Source: Metellina segmentata
Lineage: Eukaryota > Arthropoda > Arachnida > Araneae > Tetragnathidae
NCBI GenBank assembly: GCA_947359465.1
Contig: OX375881.1
Span: forward strand, 118,292,738-118,356,737
Direction of reading: 5' to 3'
Length of the DNA stretch: 64,000 bases
Shown: positions 32,467 through 45,238 of the stretch, piece after piece
How the letters are laid out: each line of letters begins with the position of its first letter
Position numbering within the stretch: the first letter of the stretch is position 1
Notes under the pieces: generated by a model
The model's input: the letters and a program-made list of their open reading frames with translations, nothing else
What the model was told of the DNA's origin: nothing
Database searches by the model: none
Position numbers and translations under genes: made by a program

Positions 32467-35400
32467 ACGACTTGCTGCAGCCAACCTCAGTGGGGTTTTC
32501 CGGACTGAGGGAATCCACATTGCCCTAATCCAAGAACCCTGGCTGTACAAAGAAGGCATCAGGGGATTAAAGGACAGTGGAGGTAAGTTAATTTATGATT
32601 TTGCAAACTGCTCTCCAAGAGCTTGCTTACTTATTAACAACAACATCGATGCAATGCCGATCCATGAACTTTGTTCTAGGGATTTGGCAGTAGCAAAGAT
32701 AACTCTTCATAATGGCGGGAGAACCAGAGAAATCTTGATAGGCCTCTGGGTACCTGCCATATGAGGAAAAAGATCCTGTGAGTGCAGAGCTGAAGAGATT
32801 GTTGACAGCGTGTGCAGAACAGCAATCGGGATTGATTCTCGGTTGTGATGTGAATGCACACCACACAATCTGGGGCAGCTCCAATATCAATGACAGAGGT
32901 GAAGCTCTTTTAGACTTTGTACTTGAAAATAACCTAGATATCTTAAATGTAGGAAACAAACCGACCTTTATAACCAGTGTAAGAAAGGAAGTACTTGATA
33001 TAACCTTAGCCAGCCCTGAACTAAGTAGTTATATTCACAATTGGCATGTTGATGAGAAGCCTTCAATGGCAGACCATCAATTTATCCACTTCTCACTGAA
33101 ATCTGAATTTCACTGGGAGAAGACGTTCAGAGATCCCAAAAGGACGAACTGGACCTTTTTTTTTACAATGAACTCCAGAATTACCTGGAGGACTTCTCTC
33201 GGAAAATCTATGATACTTACGATCTAGAACTGTTCGCAGACGGCCTGCAGCAGGCAATCTATATTTCATATACAAATAACTGTCCCCTGCTTCTAAGGAA
33301 AGGCAAACAACCTAACTCATGGTGGAACCAAGACCTTATGAGGCAGAGGAAGACAGTAAGAAAACTTTTCAGGAAAGCAAAGAAATCTGGCAAGTGGGAA
33401 GAATACAAGTGCCTACTTTCAGAATACAACAAAGCTGTTCGAATGGCCAAAAGGAATTCATGGAGGAAGTTCTGTGATTCGGTTAAAAGTACCGCTGAGG
33501 GCGCTAGACTCCACAAAATTCTTAAAAGAGATACACCAATATTGGTGGGGACCCTTAAGAATAATTCCGGTGGCTATACCAAAACTGGCAGAGAAGTTAT
33601 AGAGACTCTGGTTGAGACACATTTTCCAAACTCCAACTTGGTACCTAATGAGTTAAACCCTTCTCCCCTGGGATATCCAATAAGGGTGAGAAGGGAAAAC
33701 TGGATAGTTGCCAAGAAAATTTTTACTGTTAAACAAGTACTATGGGCTATCAACTCATTTGAACCATATAAAACTCCAGGACCAGATGGGATAATACCGA
33801 TTGTGCTTCAGAAATCGGCCGATCTCATCTCACGGGTCTTGTGTAAAATGTTCAGAGCTAGTCTAGCTCTTGAATATATCCCCAGACCATGGAGAAAGGC
33901 AAGGGTAGTCTTTCTGCCCAAACCTGGAAAAAGCCAATATAACCAGGCTAAGAACTTTCGTCCTATCAGTCTATCATCTTTCATACTTAAGTGTATGGAA
34001 AAAATAATTGATAGACACATTAGGGATGTAATGAGGAGTACCAGACCTCTTCACAAAAACCAATTTGCCTATCAACCCGGTAAATCTACAGAGGTGGCTT
34101 TGCAACACCTGGTTGTAAAGATTGAGAAGACCCTGGAGTGCAAGGAAATGGCTTTGGCAGCTTTTCTTGATATTGAGGGTGCTTTCGATAATACCTCTTT
34201 TAACTCAATCGCTGCTGCTGCTGTCAGCAGAGCTATTGAACCACAGGTCTGCAAATGGATAAACTCCTTGTTAGCAGACAGAATTATTACAACAGAGTTG
34301 TTTGGGGCAACACTTCAGGCTAGACCCACTAGAGGCTGCCCTCAGGGAGGAGTTCTCTCCCCTCTGTTGTGGAATCTGGTGGTTGATGACCTAATTGCAG
34401 ACCTCAATCAAAGCGGCATTTATGCCCAGGGATATGCAGATGACATTGTCGTCTACATATCGGGCATGGATGAGAAAACGGTGATAAATATCATGCAGGG
34501 GACCCTGAACAGAATCGCAAGATGGTGCTGTGAAAAGAATTTGAGAGTAAATCCTCAAAAGACTACTCTTGTCCCATTTACACGAAGAAGAACCTGCATT
34601 GACAAAAGTGATATACCTACCCTACTAGGGGAAAAAGTAAATATGCTGAGCGAGGTTAAATATCTGGGAGTTATACTGGACACTAAATTAACCTGGAATC
34701 AGCATTTGAAAAGTAAAATTAAACAAGCAAAAGTTGGACTTCTACGATGTAGAAGAGTTCTTGGTAAATCATGGGGTCTAAGGCCAAAGATGACCTATTG
34801 GCTATTAGACCCATTGTGACCTATGCGGCTGTGGTCTGGTGGAAAAAGACGGAACAATTGACTGTTAAGACCAAGCTAGACAGTCTTCAAAGAGCTGCCT
34901 GCCTGAGTATAACAGGTGCTATGTCCTCCACTCCCACCAGAGCGATGGAAATTATTCTATCTGTCGTCCCACTTGATATCTTTATTAGCGGTGCTGCCAG
35001 AAGAAGTTCCTACAGACTGGAAAACGCTGGACTGTGGATGGATTTTGCCAGCCAAAAGTCCCACACCAGTATTAACCAAAAATTCTTTGACCCTATACTT
35101 TTGATGCCCTCTGACATCATGGAGACAAGATTCCTCTTTCAAAGACCCTTTGAGGTACTTATTGACCTAAGAGAGGAATGGAAAGAGGAAAACTACAAGC
35201 TCACAAATGGAGACATTGTGTGGTACACAGATGGCTCCAGACAAAACGAAAAGGCAGGTGCTGGAATATGTGGGATCAGACCTAAGGCAAGGATTTCCCG
35301 AAAATTAGGAAAACATGCCACAGTATTTCAAGCGGAACTGCTTGCTATCATCTACTGTCTACAAGAATGTTCTAGAAGATCCTACTCAAATAGGAAAATC

Positions 35401-36045
35401 TACATATTCAGTGACAGTCAAGCAGCCTTAAAGGCAATAAACTCATTCCAAATAAGCTCCAAACTTGTTTGGAAATGTAGGAACCTTCTACATGACTTGG
35501 GGACCCATAATAGGATCTTTCTTACTTGGGTACCAGGGCATACTGGTGTAGAAGGAAACGAAAATGCAGATAAGTTAGCCAAACTGGGGACTGCAGACCT
35601 ACCTTTAAGCCCTGAGCCTTTTTGCGGGATCTCTAAGACTACCGCAAAAAGGGTGACAGGAGAAAGAATGCTTAAAGAAACTACAAAAAAGTGGAAGCAA
35701 ACCACCGATCAAAAACATGCAAGGCTTATGATTCAAGAACCTTCTATGAAAACATCTTCTCAGATCCTTCGTCTTAGCAGGGGTAAGATGAGGGGGATAG
35801 TTGGATTTCTCACAGGCCACTATCACCTAAGAAAACACCTTCATAGAATGGGAATCTTTAAAGAAGAACCTCTATGCAGAAAATACAATATGGTGGAGGA
35901 AACTGCCCACCACATACTTTTTGAATGCGAAGCTCTGCTTCACATAAGGCACTCAAGTCTAGGTCTTGGAACAGAACTTGATACAATTCACGAAGAACCT
36001 GTCAAAAGCCTTTTGGCCTTTCTCAAGGAATCTGGCTTTCTCTGA
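32429..36045 (+). pseudogene. LINE ORF2: endonuclease, reverse transcriptase, RNase H; three frameshifts
   Basis: The first ATG at 32429 lies inside the end of ORF1. The endonuclease segment shows LIQEPWL, GCDVNAHHTIWG and ADHQ (32429-33120). The frame shifts near 32750, at a T9 run (33156-33164) and near 34800. Reverse transcriptase motifs are in order: TPGPDGI, RPISLSSF, the first catalytic Asp in AFLDIEGAFD (about 34170), GCPQGGVLSPLLWN, and YADD at 34433-34444. RNase H follows with YTDGS, FQAELLA, FSDSQAA and the ENADKLAK motif (35215-35580), so its acidic residues are kept. A Cys/His tail (C...ETAHHILFEC) is near 35880-35930. The protein would nick target DNA and prime reverse transcription. 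As it stands no full-length product can be made. Confidence 0.95.
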
Positions 36046-36149
36046 CAGGAATATCGAAAAACAATGGGGTTTGGTGCAATATTCCCTAGTGGAATCAGCA
36101 CCTAGGGCTTTCCTGACCTCCCCACTCTATATGACTATGACTATGACTA

Positions 36150-36163
36150 TACCAAGAACGATA
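36150..36163. repeat. LINE target-site duplication, right copy
   Basis: Identical 14 bp directly after the ATGACT-repeat tail. The tail ends in TA and may overlap the first bases of the duplication. Confidence 0.95.
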
Positions 36164-36613
36164 TGTAAAACTAATACTATGAAAGAAAAGTTCTGAGCAT
36201 CCAATTTATATACCTACTAAGTTACTTTCAAACAATCTCTCTAATTATTAATTCCTTCGTTCCAAGAAGTATTATTAGCTACCTACAGACAAGAAAAGCG
36301 TTTAGTAAGCTCAAAAAAGAATTCGTAAGTCCTTTTAACCTTTAACTGCTGTCATAGGTCTCATAGACCCGGAGTCATTTTTGACAGGTCGTTTCCACCC
36401 CTTAAAGTGAATATTACTCCCTGGAATATTCAGTACTTTCCAACTACGTCCAACAGAAGCCACATTCCAAGACTAGTTTGGCTTCCCCAGCTATTTCTTG
36501 TTTTACACTATTTGCATTTCCTTCGTGGTCTCTTAAACTGCTTACAGCACTTGCTTTACCGTTCTTGTTGAATGAGTCTAAGTTGGAGTAGAGAACTTCG
36601 GCAGAGAGCCTAA

Positions 36614-37014
36614 AATGGCAACAAACCTTACTAAAAAAACGACATGTGTATCTTACACAAAAAGAAATTCAGTATATTGTTCATAGTTGGTCGGAAATAG
36701 ATTACCGAGATAGTGATATTTCGGATAATATTATTGAAAGCGAACACGAAACGGATTCGGAAATTCATGCAGATGAAGATGAAGACATTTCAAGTGCGTT
36801 TTCACAAGAAAATATTTCTACGGAAAAAATAACTTCAAATTTTATGCCAGGGGGGAACCTAATAGTACTGTTAGAACATCAAAACACAACATAGTTTTGC
36901 AGTTTCCAGGGTTTAAACCGCCTACAAAATTAGGTCCGAAAGCTGAGCTTGAAGAGACATGGAATCTACTTAAGTTATATAGAAATAAAAATGTATTTCA
37001 TGTTGAGAATTGAA
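36614..37014 (+). pseudogene. piggyBac-type transposase N-terminal relic
   Basis: The frame 36646-36894 has an acidic Asp/Glu/Ser-rich stretch (DSDISDNIIESEHETDSEI) typical of piggyBac N-termini. A shift at the G6 run near 36850 moves to a frame with RTSKHNIVLQFPGFKPP and EETWNLLKLYRNKNVF, the conserved block just before the catalytic domain. It then stops. The catalytic core is absent. Confidence 0.7.
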
Positions 37015-38221
37015 TTATCTAAATTAAAAATGTAAAAATAAATAATAGCTATCTAAAGAGATTAAATTGGGCACTGGATCATAAGAGTTTTTCCACCCAA
37101 TAAAAAGTTGATTAATTCCCAAAGGAATTAAACTTTAATTCACAGTTTCTTGACTTTGTAGAAGATGTATTGCGTAAAAAACGAACTTTTTCAAAGATGA
37201 ATTGAAATAGAGAAACTGAAATTACAACGTAAATTTTAAGGGTTTAGATATTTACAAGAAAATGGATAAAACTATAACTTCCAGTTGAAAATATAGTTTT
37301 CTAATGCGTCTTCGAAACAATATGGTGATAATGAACAAGTTTGGTTTACGAAAACATGTTAAAAAATTATTCTGTTTTAAATATAGTGTTTTGTGACTGA
37401 CGACTCTAGTAATGGATACGATAATTATTAATACCTATAAGCTCAGGGTCTCCCGCTGTTGACACATATTTAAAGGTCAAACAAACACCATTGATTAAAT
37501 GAGAGCACTTTGAAATTTTTAATGAGGATGAAATATTATAATTCTGCTCTAAAATCAAGATCGTGTACACTGTATATTATCTACATAACAAAATATAATA
37601 TTATTATTGGATTCATAGATCGAGGTAACCTGTAGTAAAAGAAACATTATCCTAAGTTCATTTCCATATTTTTATAATCCACGTCAATTTCGGAAACATT
37701 GACGACTGGTACGATTATAATGATAAACCAGAGATTCAAATTCTGAATTATGTAGAATTTATTACAGATTTAAATGCTTCCTTCCTTATAATTCTCATTT
37801 GTTTAGGTAAGTGTAACTACATTTCTTATAATCATAGTTTTGAATTTAATTTAATAGCTTTAACATACACATATTGGTATTATAAATTGAGAAATAAATA
37901 TCATTCAGTAGAATCCCTACAAGCGCAACATACGACTAAGAAAATTTTCTCTTTATTCATTACGAATGCTTCGAATAATAAATAACAAAGCAGATTTATA
38001 AATTTTGACAGTTGACTTATGAAGACGCATTCTTCCATTTTAATCCCACGTGAGAAAACGGAAATATTTAATTGAAAGTGTCATTGAAAGTTATAATACC
38101 TGCAGAAATTCAGATTTTTTTCAACTTCATGTTAAATAAAATCTTCAGAAATTTAAAGATGGTATTTATTGAGAAGCCTATATGTGAGAGTTTTTGATGT
38201 GTGAGGTTAATATTACACCTT
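37015..38221. other. No gene seen
   Basis: AT-rich sequence between the piggyBac relic and the satellite. It may be decayed piggyBac body, but no motif supports that. Confidence 0.45.
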
Positions 38222-39910
38222 GAAACAAAATGGAATCCTTATTCCAGGAGATCGTATATTAATTCGGAGCAACATGCAAATTACGTAGCGGTGTTTTCAT
38301 GGTAACTGAAACCGTCTTATGGACCTGGAAAAGGCTTATGGTGCGAGGGTAGTGTGATTTCGATTTCGACTGGACCTGGAAAAGGCTTATGGTGCGAGGT
38401 TAGTGTGATTTCGATTTTTCGTCTCCAAGATAACACAAAGGGTAATGTCTAGTTGAGATAGGCATAGCAGCCATTTGACGAACACAGTCAGAACACTTAT
38501 TACTAATTTGCAATAACGGGTATTATCGACTGCTAATGAAACAAAATGGAATCCTTATTCCAGGAGATCGTATATTAATTCGGAGCAACATGCAAATTAT
38601 GTAGCGGTGTTTTCATGGTAACTGGAACCGGCATCTTCTTTGCTTTTCAAATGCTATTTACTTTTCCAGCCTTCAACGGATATGTGTATTGCTTAGAAAT
38701 AGTATGCCTGCTATTGTAATGATAAAAGCTTTTGTTACTAATTTCTTACGAATTTTAATTGCGGAGACTAGTAAATCGAATTTTTAATTAGCTTTTTCGC
38801 AACTAAATTAATGTTTTTTTTTTTTTTTTCATTTTTTTATTTTTATTCGTGAAAAATGCTTATGGTACGAGGGTAGTGTGATTTCGATTTTTCGTCTCCA
38901 AGCTAACACAAATGGTAATGTCTAGTAGAGATAGGCATAGCAGCCATTTGACGAACACAGTCAGAACACTTATTACTAATTTGCAATAACGGGTATTATC
39001 GACTGCTAATGAAACAAAATGGAATCCTTATTCCAGGAGATCGTATATTAATTCGGAGCAACATGCAAATTATGTAGCGGTGTTTTCATGGTAACTGAAA
39101 CCGTCTTATGGACCTGGAAAAGGCTTATGGTGCGAGGGTAGTGTGATTTCGATTTCGGCTGGACCTGGAAAAGGCTTATGGTGCGAGGTTAGTGTGATTT
39201 CGATTTTTCGTCTCCAAGATAACACAAAGGGTAATGTCTAGTTGAGATAGGCATAGCAGCCATTTGACGAACACAGTCAGAACACTTATTACTAATTTGC
39301 AATAACGGGTATTATCGACTGCTAATGAAACAAAATGGAATCCTTATTCCAGGAGATCGTATATTAATTCGGAGCAACATGCAAATTACGTAGCGGTGTT
39401 TTCATGGTAACTGAAACCGTCTTATGGACCTGGAAAAGGCTTATGGTGCGAGGGTAGTGTGATTTCGATTTCGACTGGACCTGGAAAAGGCTTATGGTGC
39501 GAGGTTAGTGTGATTTCGATTTTTCGTCTCCAAGATAACACAAAGGGTAATGTCTAGTTGAGATAGGCATAGCAGCCATTTGACGAACACAGTCAGAACA
39601 CTTATTACTAATTTGCAATAACGGGTATTATCGACTGCTAATGAAACAAAATGGAATCCTTATTCCAGGAGATCGTATATTAATTCGGAGCAACATGCAA
39701 ATTATGTAGCGGTGTTTTCATGGTAACTGAAACCGTCTTATGGATCTGGAAAAGGCTTATGGTGCGAGGGTAGTGTGATTTCGATTTTTCGTCTCCAAGA
39801 TAACACATATGGCAATGTCTAGTTGAGATAGGCATAGCAGCCATTTGACGAACACAGTCAGAACACTTATTACTAATTTGCAATAACGGGTATTATCGAC
39901 TGCTAATGAA
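38222..39910 (+). repeat. 316-bp tandem satellite, five units
   Basis: GAAACAAAATGGAATCC recurs at 38222, 38538, 39011, 39327 and 39643. Spacing is 316 bp except for unit 2 (473 bp). Units 1, 3 and 4 contain an internal 51-bp duplication (for example copies starting 38320 and 38371). Unit 5 is 265 bp, exactly one 51-bp copy short. Unit 2 also has a single 51-bp copy, but carries about 208 bp of unrelated sequence (about 38631-38857). Units are near-identical. No coding function is seen. Confidence 0.97.
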
Positions 39911-40599
39911 TTTTTGTAGAAACGAAGTATACAGAAATCAGATATTCTTTTTCCTGTTAAGCAAATCCTCTCACATTATGCACATTGGGAAGAAGTTTAT
40001 CATATTAGATTAAGTGACGTTTCATGTTTAATATAATTGGCGTTAAGAATCAACAATCCTATATAAATCAGAAATTCTTTCTGTGTAAAGTTTACAAATG
40101 CTGACCTGCTGAACTTGTGTACCAAAAACAATTCAAGGTAAATCACGTCAGGAATACAATGTTGATTGCCGTTTATAAAATACGTACTGCGTAATATAAT
40201 GAAGTTCCAACAATGTGTTCCAACTTTCCAATTTAATGAAGTTCCAAATTTTCAATTAAATTGTAATTTGTTTATTTATTAATTTAATTTATTTATTCGT
40301 ATGAAAAGTTTAGTTAATTCAAAAGAGCTTATTTCTAACGTTTATCAATGTCGGTTTATATTTTTCATATTACATTCTAACTGTTAGTTTATAATAACAC
40401 TGTTACAAGTATTAAATTTACTAATTTATGATAACTTTTATTATAGCGAAAAATTGGTATTTTTACATACAGGGGCTTTTCCGAACAAGAACTTTTAAGA
40501 ACACTCGACAGCAATGGGTGCGAGAAAAGAGTACACATATTTTTAATACTTGCATTTTTATTTCATTTCTAAACTCACTTATTTTTAAACTAAGCTTTT

Positions 40600-40870
40600 G
40601 AATGGTAAATTTAAAACATGGACTTAAGTAGAGTCCTATATCACAATCGGTACAAAAATATCTGGATTCGTTCCTCAACCGTTTTCCGCTATCGTACATT
40701 TTTTAGCAGTTTACAAAGCACTGCCTCGTCTGTCTTAGTTTCTTTTCTGTGGTGGAATTACTTCTAAAAAGTGTCTCGTAGTCAATTGTTCAGGAATCGG
40801 CAAAATTCCTGGTCGTCCTTTTTTATCATACACTGTTCCATGCCTTTCAAAAATCCGATCAACTACGTCC
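40600..40870 (-). pseudogene. piggyBac-type transposase C-terminal relic
   Basis: On the minus strand GRPGILPIPEQLTTRHFLEV (near 40760-40820) leads into YDSGKRLRNESRYFCTDCDI and LYLSPCFK (40600-40700), the Cys-rich C-terminal domain of piggyBac transposases. It is in opposite orientation to the N-terminal relic at 36614, so the two are probably different copies. Confidence 0.72.
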
Positions 40871-42489
40871 AGTCTGAAATTCAATTGAGAGTATATTCCT
40901 ACATAGTCCACTAGCGATGTCCACTAAAGAACTTTCGCAACTTTCATAATCATTTAGAGAAATCTCCGATATTGTTTTGAGCCGCTCACTGCCATTCATT
41001 CCTCTTTTGTTTTTGTACATGATTTTAGATTTTGATGACGGAATTGTTAGCTAAATATCCGAACCAACTCGATAATATCTGTAGAAACACAAGAATTTTC
41101 TGTATTTTAGCTTTACATGCATTTTTTGTTTTTCACATCTTATTTGAGGGATCAGTTTATACGACAACAGTTACGGCAAACAACAGTATGGGCACAGGTG
41201 ACTATTCTTTTTGAGAGGTAAACACGTCTAAAACTTTAGTGTGGTACACAAGTCAACAATACCACTTGTCACCAAATAGATTGCCAGCTTTTTCGCACTT
41301 ATGTCTCTTAAACTACAAATCATAATCTGATAACTTAAACTGCATTGGATAAAAGTTTTAAGTCCGTATCAATATTGGTTGGTGAATACTTCTAGTGCGA
41401 AAAATTGTTCTGGCAAGTCTTAGAATGTTACAAAGAATAAATACTTTTGGTAGAGAAATTAAGACCTTTTTAATTTGTCATTAAACCGCAATCCCAACAA
41501 CCACTTCCCGTGTTTTTGATCGTATCGGCGTCTCTGGGACAGCTCCTGGTTGTCAGGTATTTTAATTAACATCGCACTGAGAACAACAGTACGGGCTATT
41601 GGCGTGATCAAACCCAAATGGAAATATCCGAGGACAACAGCACGTGATTTTCAATAACAATAAGATAAGATCACTCCTGGGCTGGCACACCTCTCTCCAA
41701 AATTACACACTACAGCAACTTGAGGACACTAGTTTAAAAATTTTTACCTTAGTTAAAAATTCAACATAATGTGTTTTCTACGTGTAGTAAAGCTAAGAGA
41801 AAAGTTTGATAGCTGGTTTCATAGTTACTTCAGAGAAAATTAGTTTTTCAGTTTCTAAATACTTATGTTGCGAATTTTGTTCTAACTGGCAGATATATTT
41901 AAAGTTGTTATTTTTATGTTCATACATTCAGGACATTTAATTCGTCTGAAACTATATATTTAGATCATGATTATAATATTTAGAAATAGCATAAATTCTA
42001 CTTAAAAATTAACTCTATTAGTACTTGTTAGCACTTCCAAGAATTCCTGCAATTGAAAGTTTAAGCAATTTGTTAACTAATTTTGTGTTTGCTTACAGGA
42101 AAGAATAACTAGTATTTATGTTAACATTTTTTACATTGGTGTGGAAACATTATGGACGAGACGGTTTATCTAATGTAACGTCGTACAAATGTGTACTAAA
42201 TTGACGCAATTTATATCATGAGATCTCCAAGATGCAAAAACATGGGAAAAGTAAAAAACCTTTCCAAAAAATAGGTCCAAAGGATTAAAAAAGAACTTCA
42301 TTGAAAATATAGCATGGAGCACAATGCGACAGAAGCCCAAAACATTCATGTGATAGGTGTCCAGCAAGAAATATCCAGCCTTTAGTAGGGGATTTGATCA
42401 CCCCTGACTGCTGGGCAACATTTACATCGTCTGTCCATGCTGAGTACAAAGTTGTCGACAAGCTGTTGAGGCATTGCTAACCATTCCTA
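40871..42489. other. No gene seen
   Basis: Apart from the SINE-A fragment at 41550-41735, nothing recognised. Confidence 0.45.
41550..41735 (-). repeat. SINE-A fragment
   Basis: CAGGTATTTTAATTAACATCGCAC start and body to ACTTGAGGACACT. Confidence 0.82.
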
Positions 42490-43180
42490 TTGTAGCGCCA
42501 ATCGCATTTCAGGATCGTTAATGGCGGTTGGTGACGTGTTACCAAGCATTTCCCTAAAGTGTCCCATACATGTTCGATGAAATTTAGATCCTTGCAGGCC
42601 AATCCATACTTTCAATATCCTCACTCTCCAACCGCTCTTCGACAGCAACTGTCTGCCGCCTGTTTTTTGTTGCCTGTAGGGCAATATAAAGGTTGTCCGC
42701 TGCGGTGGTTGCTTGTGAACGACCACTGATGAAACTTCGGACAGCTGTTTTTGTTATTTGAATTGCTCTCCTATCTCATGAAACGATGCTGTGAGCGATC
42801 TCAAATTCCTCAGCTACCCTTGTCACTCTTTGACCTTCTTCACTCTTCCCAGTGATTTGACCTCGGGTAAGGTCCTCCAGATGTCGTCTACAAGATTGCC
42901 AGTTCGACATTTCACATTGAGGCAGCAGATCAACTTCGTTTAAACTGATGCATGCCGTGCAATATCTTTCACAGAAATGCTGAGCTTACACGGCCATAGT
43001 GCTTTATACTTCTCCGACACTCCCCCATTACGTCTTGCTGCATATATACGAATGCCCTACCGTACCTGACCCTAGTCGATCTCATGATGGGTCTTTCAGT
43101 CCGCCCTGCCTCCTTGTCCCGCTAATATGCTAATTTTTCAGCTTCGTCCTTAGGTTTTGCATACCATTGTATTCAGACAG
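42490..43180 (-). mobile_element. Tc1-like element relic
   Basis: Minus-strand pieces in order: HLEDLTRGQITGKSEEGQRV and VAEEFEIAHSIVS (helix-turn-helix, about 42780-42920), then QTVAVEERL, LESEDIESMDWPA and, after a one-base shift, DLNFIEHVWDTLG (42530-42640), which carries the third catalytic acidic residue. The middle with the two catalytic Asp residues is deleted. TACAATGGTATGCAAAACC (minus strand, about 43155-43175) looks like its terminal repeat. Confidence 0.75.
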
Positions 43181-43204
43181 TAGCACGGCAGGATTTCTTT
43201 TAGG

Positions 43205-43290
43205 TATATAAATCGGTATTTCATTAACATCGCAAACTAGCAACACAATGTGCTATTGGCGAATGTCCGAAATTAAAACAGAAGATTTCA
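43205..43290 (-). repeat. SINE-A tail fragment
   Basis: CGGTATTTCATTAACATCGC and ACACAATGTGCTATTGGCG. Confidence 0.7.
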
Positions 43291-44654
43291 TTTAAGAAAG
43301 GGCGCAAAGGAAAAATTTATATTTTCGACGTGAAGATCTTATCACACTTTGTAGAAAGATCTTATCGAATTGTTCTGTGTTTTTTATGGGTATAAAGTTG
43401 GTACTTTAAACTAAATGTTTGAGCTGTTGAAAAATAATTTTTTTTATTTTACATTTACAAGCCAAATAATTGTGTACCTTTTTCCAATACACATGGTAGG
43501 TACATACATTATAATAAAAAAAACTTTTACATAAACAATGCATAAAAAAATTCAAATTTCTACAAAAGTATTTCAACATTTTAATATTTTACCTTGTAAA
43601 AATATTCATTTTTTTGTTAATTTCTCTGAACTACCCCATGTGAGTTTGGAATCACATAACGTGACACAATGAGTGGCATAAAAGGTAAAAATAAGCAAAA
43701 GCAAAATGTAAAAAGATAGTAAAAATCAGAAAATGAATGATTTTCGATTCCTAAAAATCTTCTGCATTTTTCAACTAATTTTAATACAGATTTGAAAAGT
43801 GAAGCAATTCAAAACTACTCTATCAGTTCTGAAGTAGCAATAAAGAAGCTTCTTAAGTGAAAGTTAAAATTCCATTACAGAAAATATAACAGTTCTTTAT
43901 ACTCTAGTCATAGCTCTACTTCATTTTAACTAGAAAGGCTCTTCGCTCTATATTTTATGCAAGTACCCATTATTCAAGCGAAAGGAAAATTTAGTGCCTT
44001 TTAAAATCTATACTTCGTTTAGAAGACTGAATTTTTCACATAGATCAACCTACGAGTGCCCTGCATAGAGGAAATAGAAAAGTAGACAAAAGAAAACTCT
44101 CTTAAATACTCAGAATATCAAGGGACCAAACTAGTAGTAACTGGACCCTTTGAAAAAGAAACTTATTAAAATCATAAGCAATCTCTAATCAAGGATTGGA
44201 ATTATTGACAGAAATTTCAAATTGTATCTATAATTATTACTTTAATATTTCGTCTAACACTTTGGCTGTGCTTGCAAAGAGGACATTTAGGGAGGAAGGC
44301 ATTGTAAATTAGAAGTATATATACTATTATTTTTTTATTTGAAATAAAAAACTTTGATTTTGTACAAGAGTTTGAAGAAAATGAATAACTACATTTGTTC
44401 TATAATAGTTCCGGGTTCGTGAAGAGCACCTCTCTAAAAACCAATACATAGAAATATGTAACCAGACATAAATATAATAATTTAACAGTACACTACAAAC
44501 TCTAAATTTCGGAAACGTCCGGCCATTGGCTATTCAGGACTTCCGAATTTTTGTACATTTTTTGCCAAACAAATTCTTAATTTACCTCCCCCCCCCATCG
44601 CGCGAATTTTGTGATTACAATTTTAAAACTGCAGGTTTATAAATTTAAATAATT
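43291..44654. other. No gene seen
   Basis: AT-rich with homopolymer runs. Confidence 0.5.
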
Positions 44655-44885
44655 TAAAAAAAAAGTAAAACCTTTCTAATACAATGATGCAAATTTTTTT
44701 CTTGCAAATAATCTAACATTTCTGTGTGGTATTTGCCCTGAACATGGCCGTTTTTTTGCGTTGTTTCATCAGTCAGGTCCAGGTTTAACTCCTTGTTCTT
44801 TAAAAATTGTCGGAAAGATGTAAAAAAAAAAGAGAAAAAAATTAACAAAACGTTCCGATTTTGGACAATTCCGACTATCGGATAA
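44655..44885. repeat. Unclassified repeat, copy 1 of 2
   Basis: Shares about 220 bp with 63340-63590 in the same orientation, including TTTTTTGCGTTGTTTCAT, AGGTCCAGGTTTAACTCC and AAAATTGTCGG. AT-rich, without clear ends. The minus strand has a 64-codon frame, damaged in the other copy. Confidence 0.75.
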
Positions 44886-44950
44886 ATTGACTAGCCTAAA
44901 TTTACTTTATATATAGCCAAGCCACATTTAATACTGAAGGTTTATTAATC

Positions 44951-45023
44951 TAAGTTTTATGAAATGTAATAAGATGTTGTGATTAATACATTTCAGCATC
45001 GGTTGTTTATGTGTTCCGTCCCT
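44951..45023. repeat. Short repeat shared with the IQSEC exon 1 acceptor region
   Basis: TCTAAGTTTTATGAAATG ... CATCGGTTGTTTATGTG matches 48282-48354 at about four positions in five. Confidence 0.75.
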
Positions 45024-45029
45024 CTTGTT

Positions 45030-45180
45030 AATGAAAGTTTGGAGAGTGGTCTGCCAGATAAACTTTGATCTACTCATTTAACCGGGATTCATAACTACGA
45101 GGCGTTTTACTTGGATACTTATATAAGAGATTGGCCTCCAGATTGTGAGGACAATAGCTCCAGTGTGACGTTTATTAAAA
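45030..45180 (+). repeat. SINE-A fragment
   Basis: Diverged body from AAGTTTGGAGAGTGG onward, next to the Tc1-like transposon. Confidence 0.65.
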
Positions 45181-45238
45181 TACCAACAATATCTTGTTCA
45201 TGGAATCTTAACCCAGGGCGGGATGTTTACCAAATGTA

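Larger units (their letters stand above)
31160..36149 (+). mobile_element. Near-complete non-LTR retrotransposon (I/R1-group, with RNase H)
   Basis: The 4990-bp element has a GC-rich 5' UTR (31160-31455), ORF1, a broken ORF2 and a short tail of ATGACT repeats (36131-36149). It is flanked by a perfect 14-bp duplication (31146-31159 and 36150-36163, TACCAAGAACGATA). ORF2 has an AP-type endonuclease, a reverse transcriptase and an RNase H domain, the layout of the I, R1 and LOA groups rather than Jockey or CR1. The intact 5' end, perfect duplication and long open frames point to a fairly recent insertion. The clade assignment is inference. Confidence 0.95.

Noticed and set aside
32750..34800. 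Programmed frameshifting as the explanation for the shifts in LINE ORF2.
   Set aside because: Three shifts in different directions inside conserved domains fit decay or sequencing error better than a programmed event.
39680..39883. A 67-codon minus-strand frame in the satellite.
   Set aside because: It exists only because the satellite unit happens to be open; other units lack a conserved frame.
38222..39910. CRISPR-like array.
   Set aside because: The units are 316-bp contiguous repeats without spacers, and the genome is eukaryotic.
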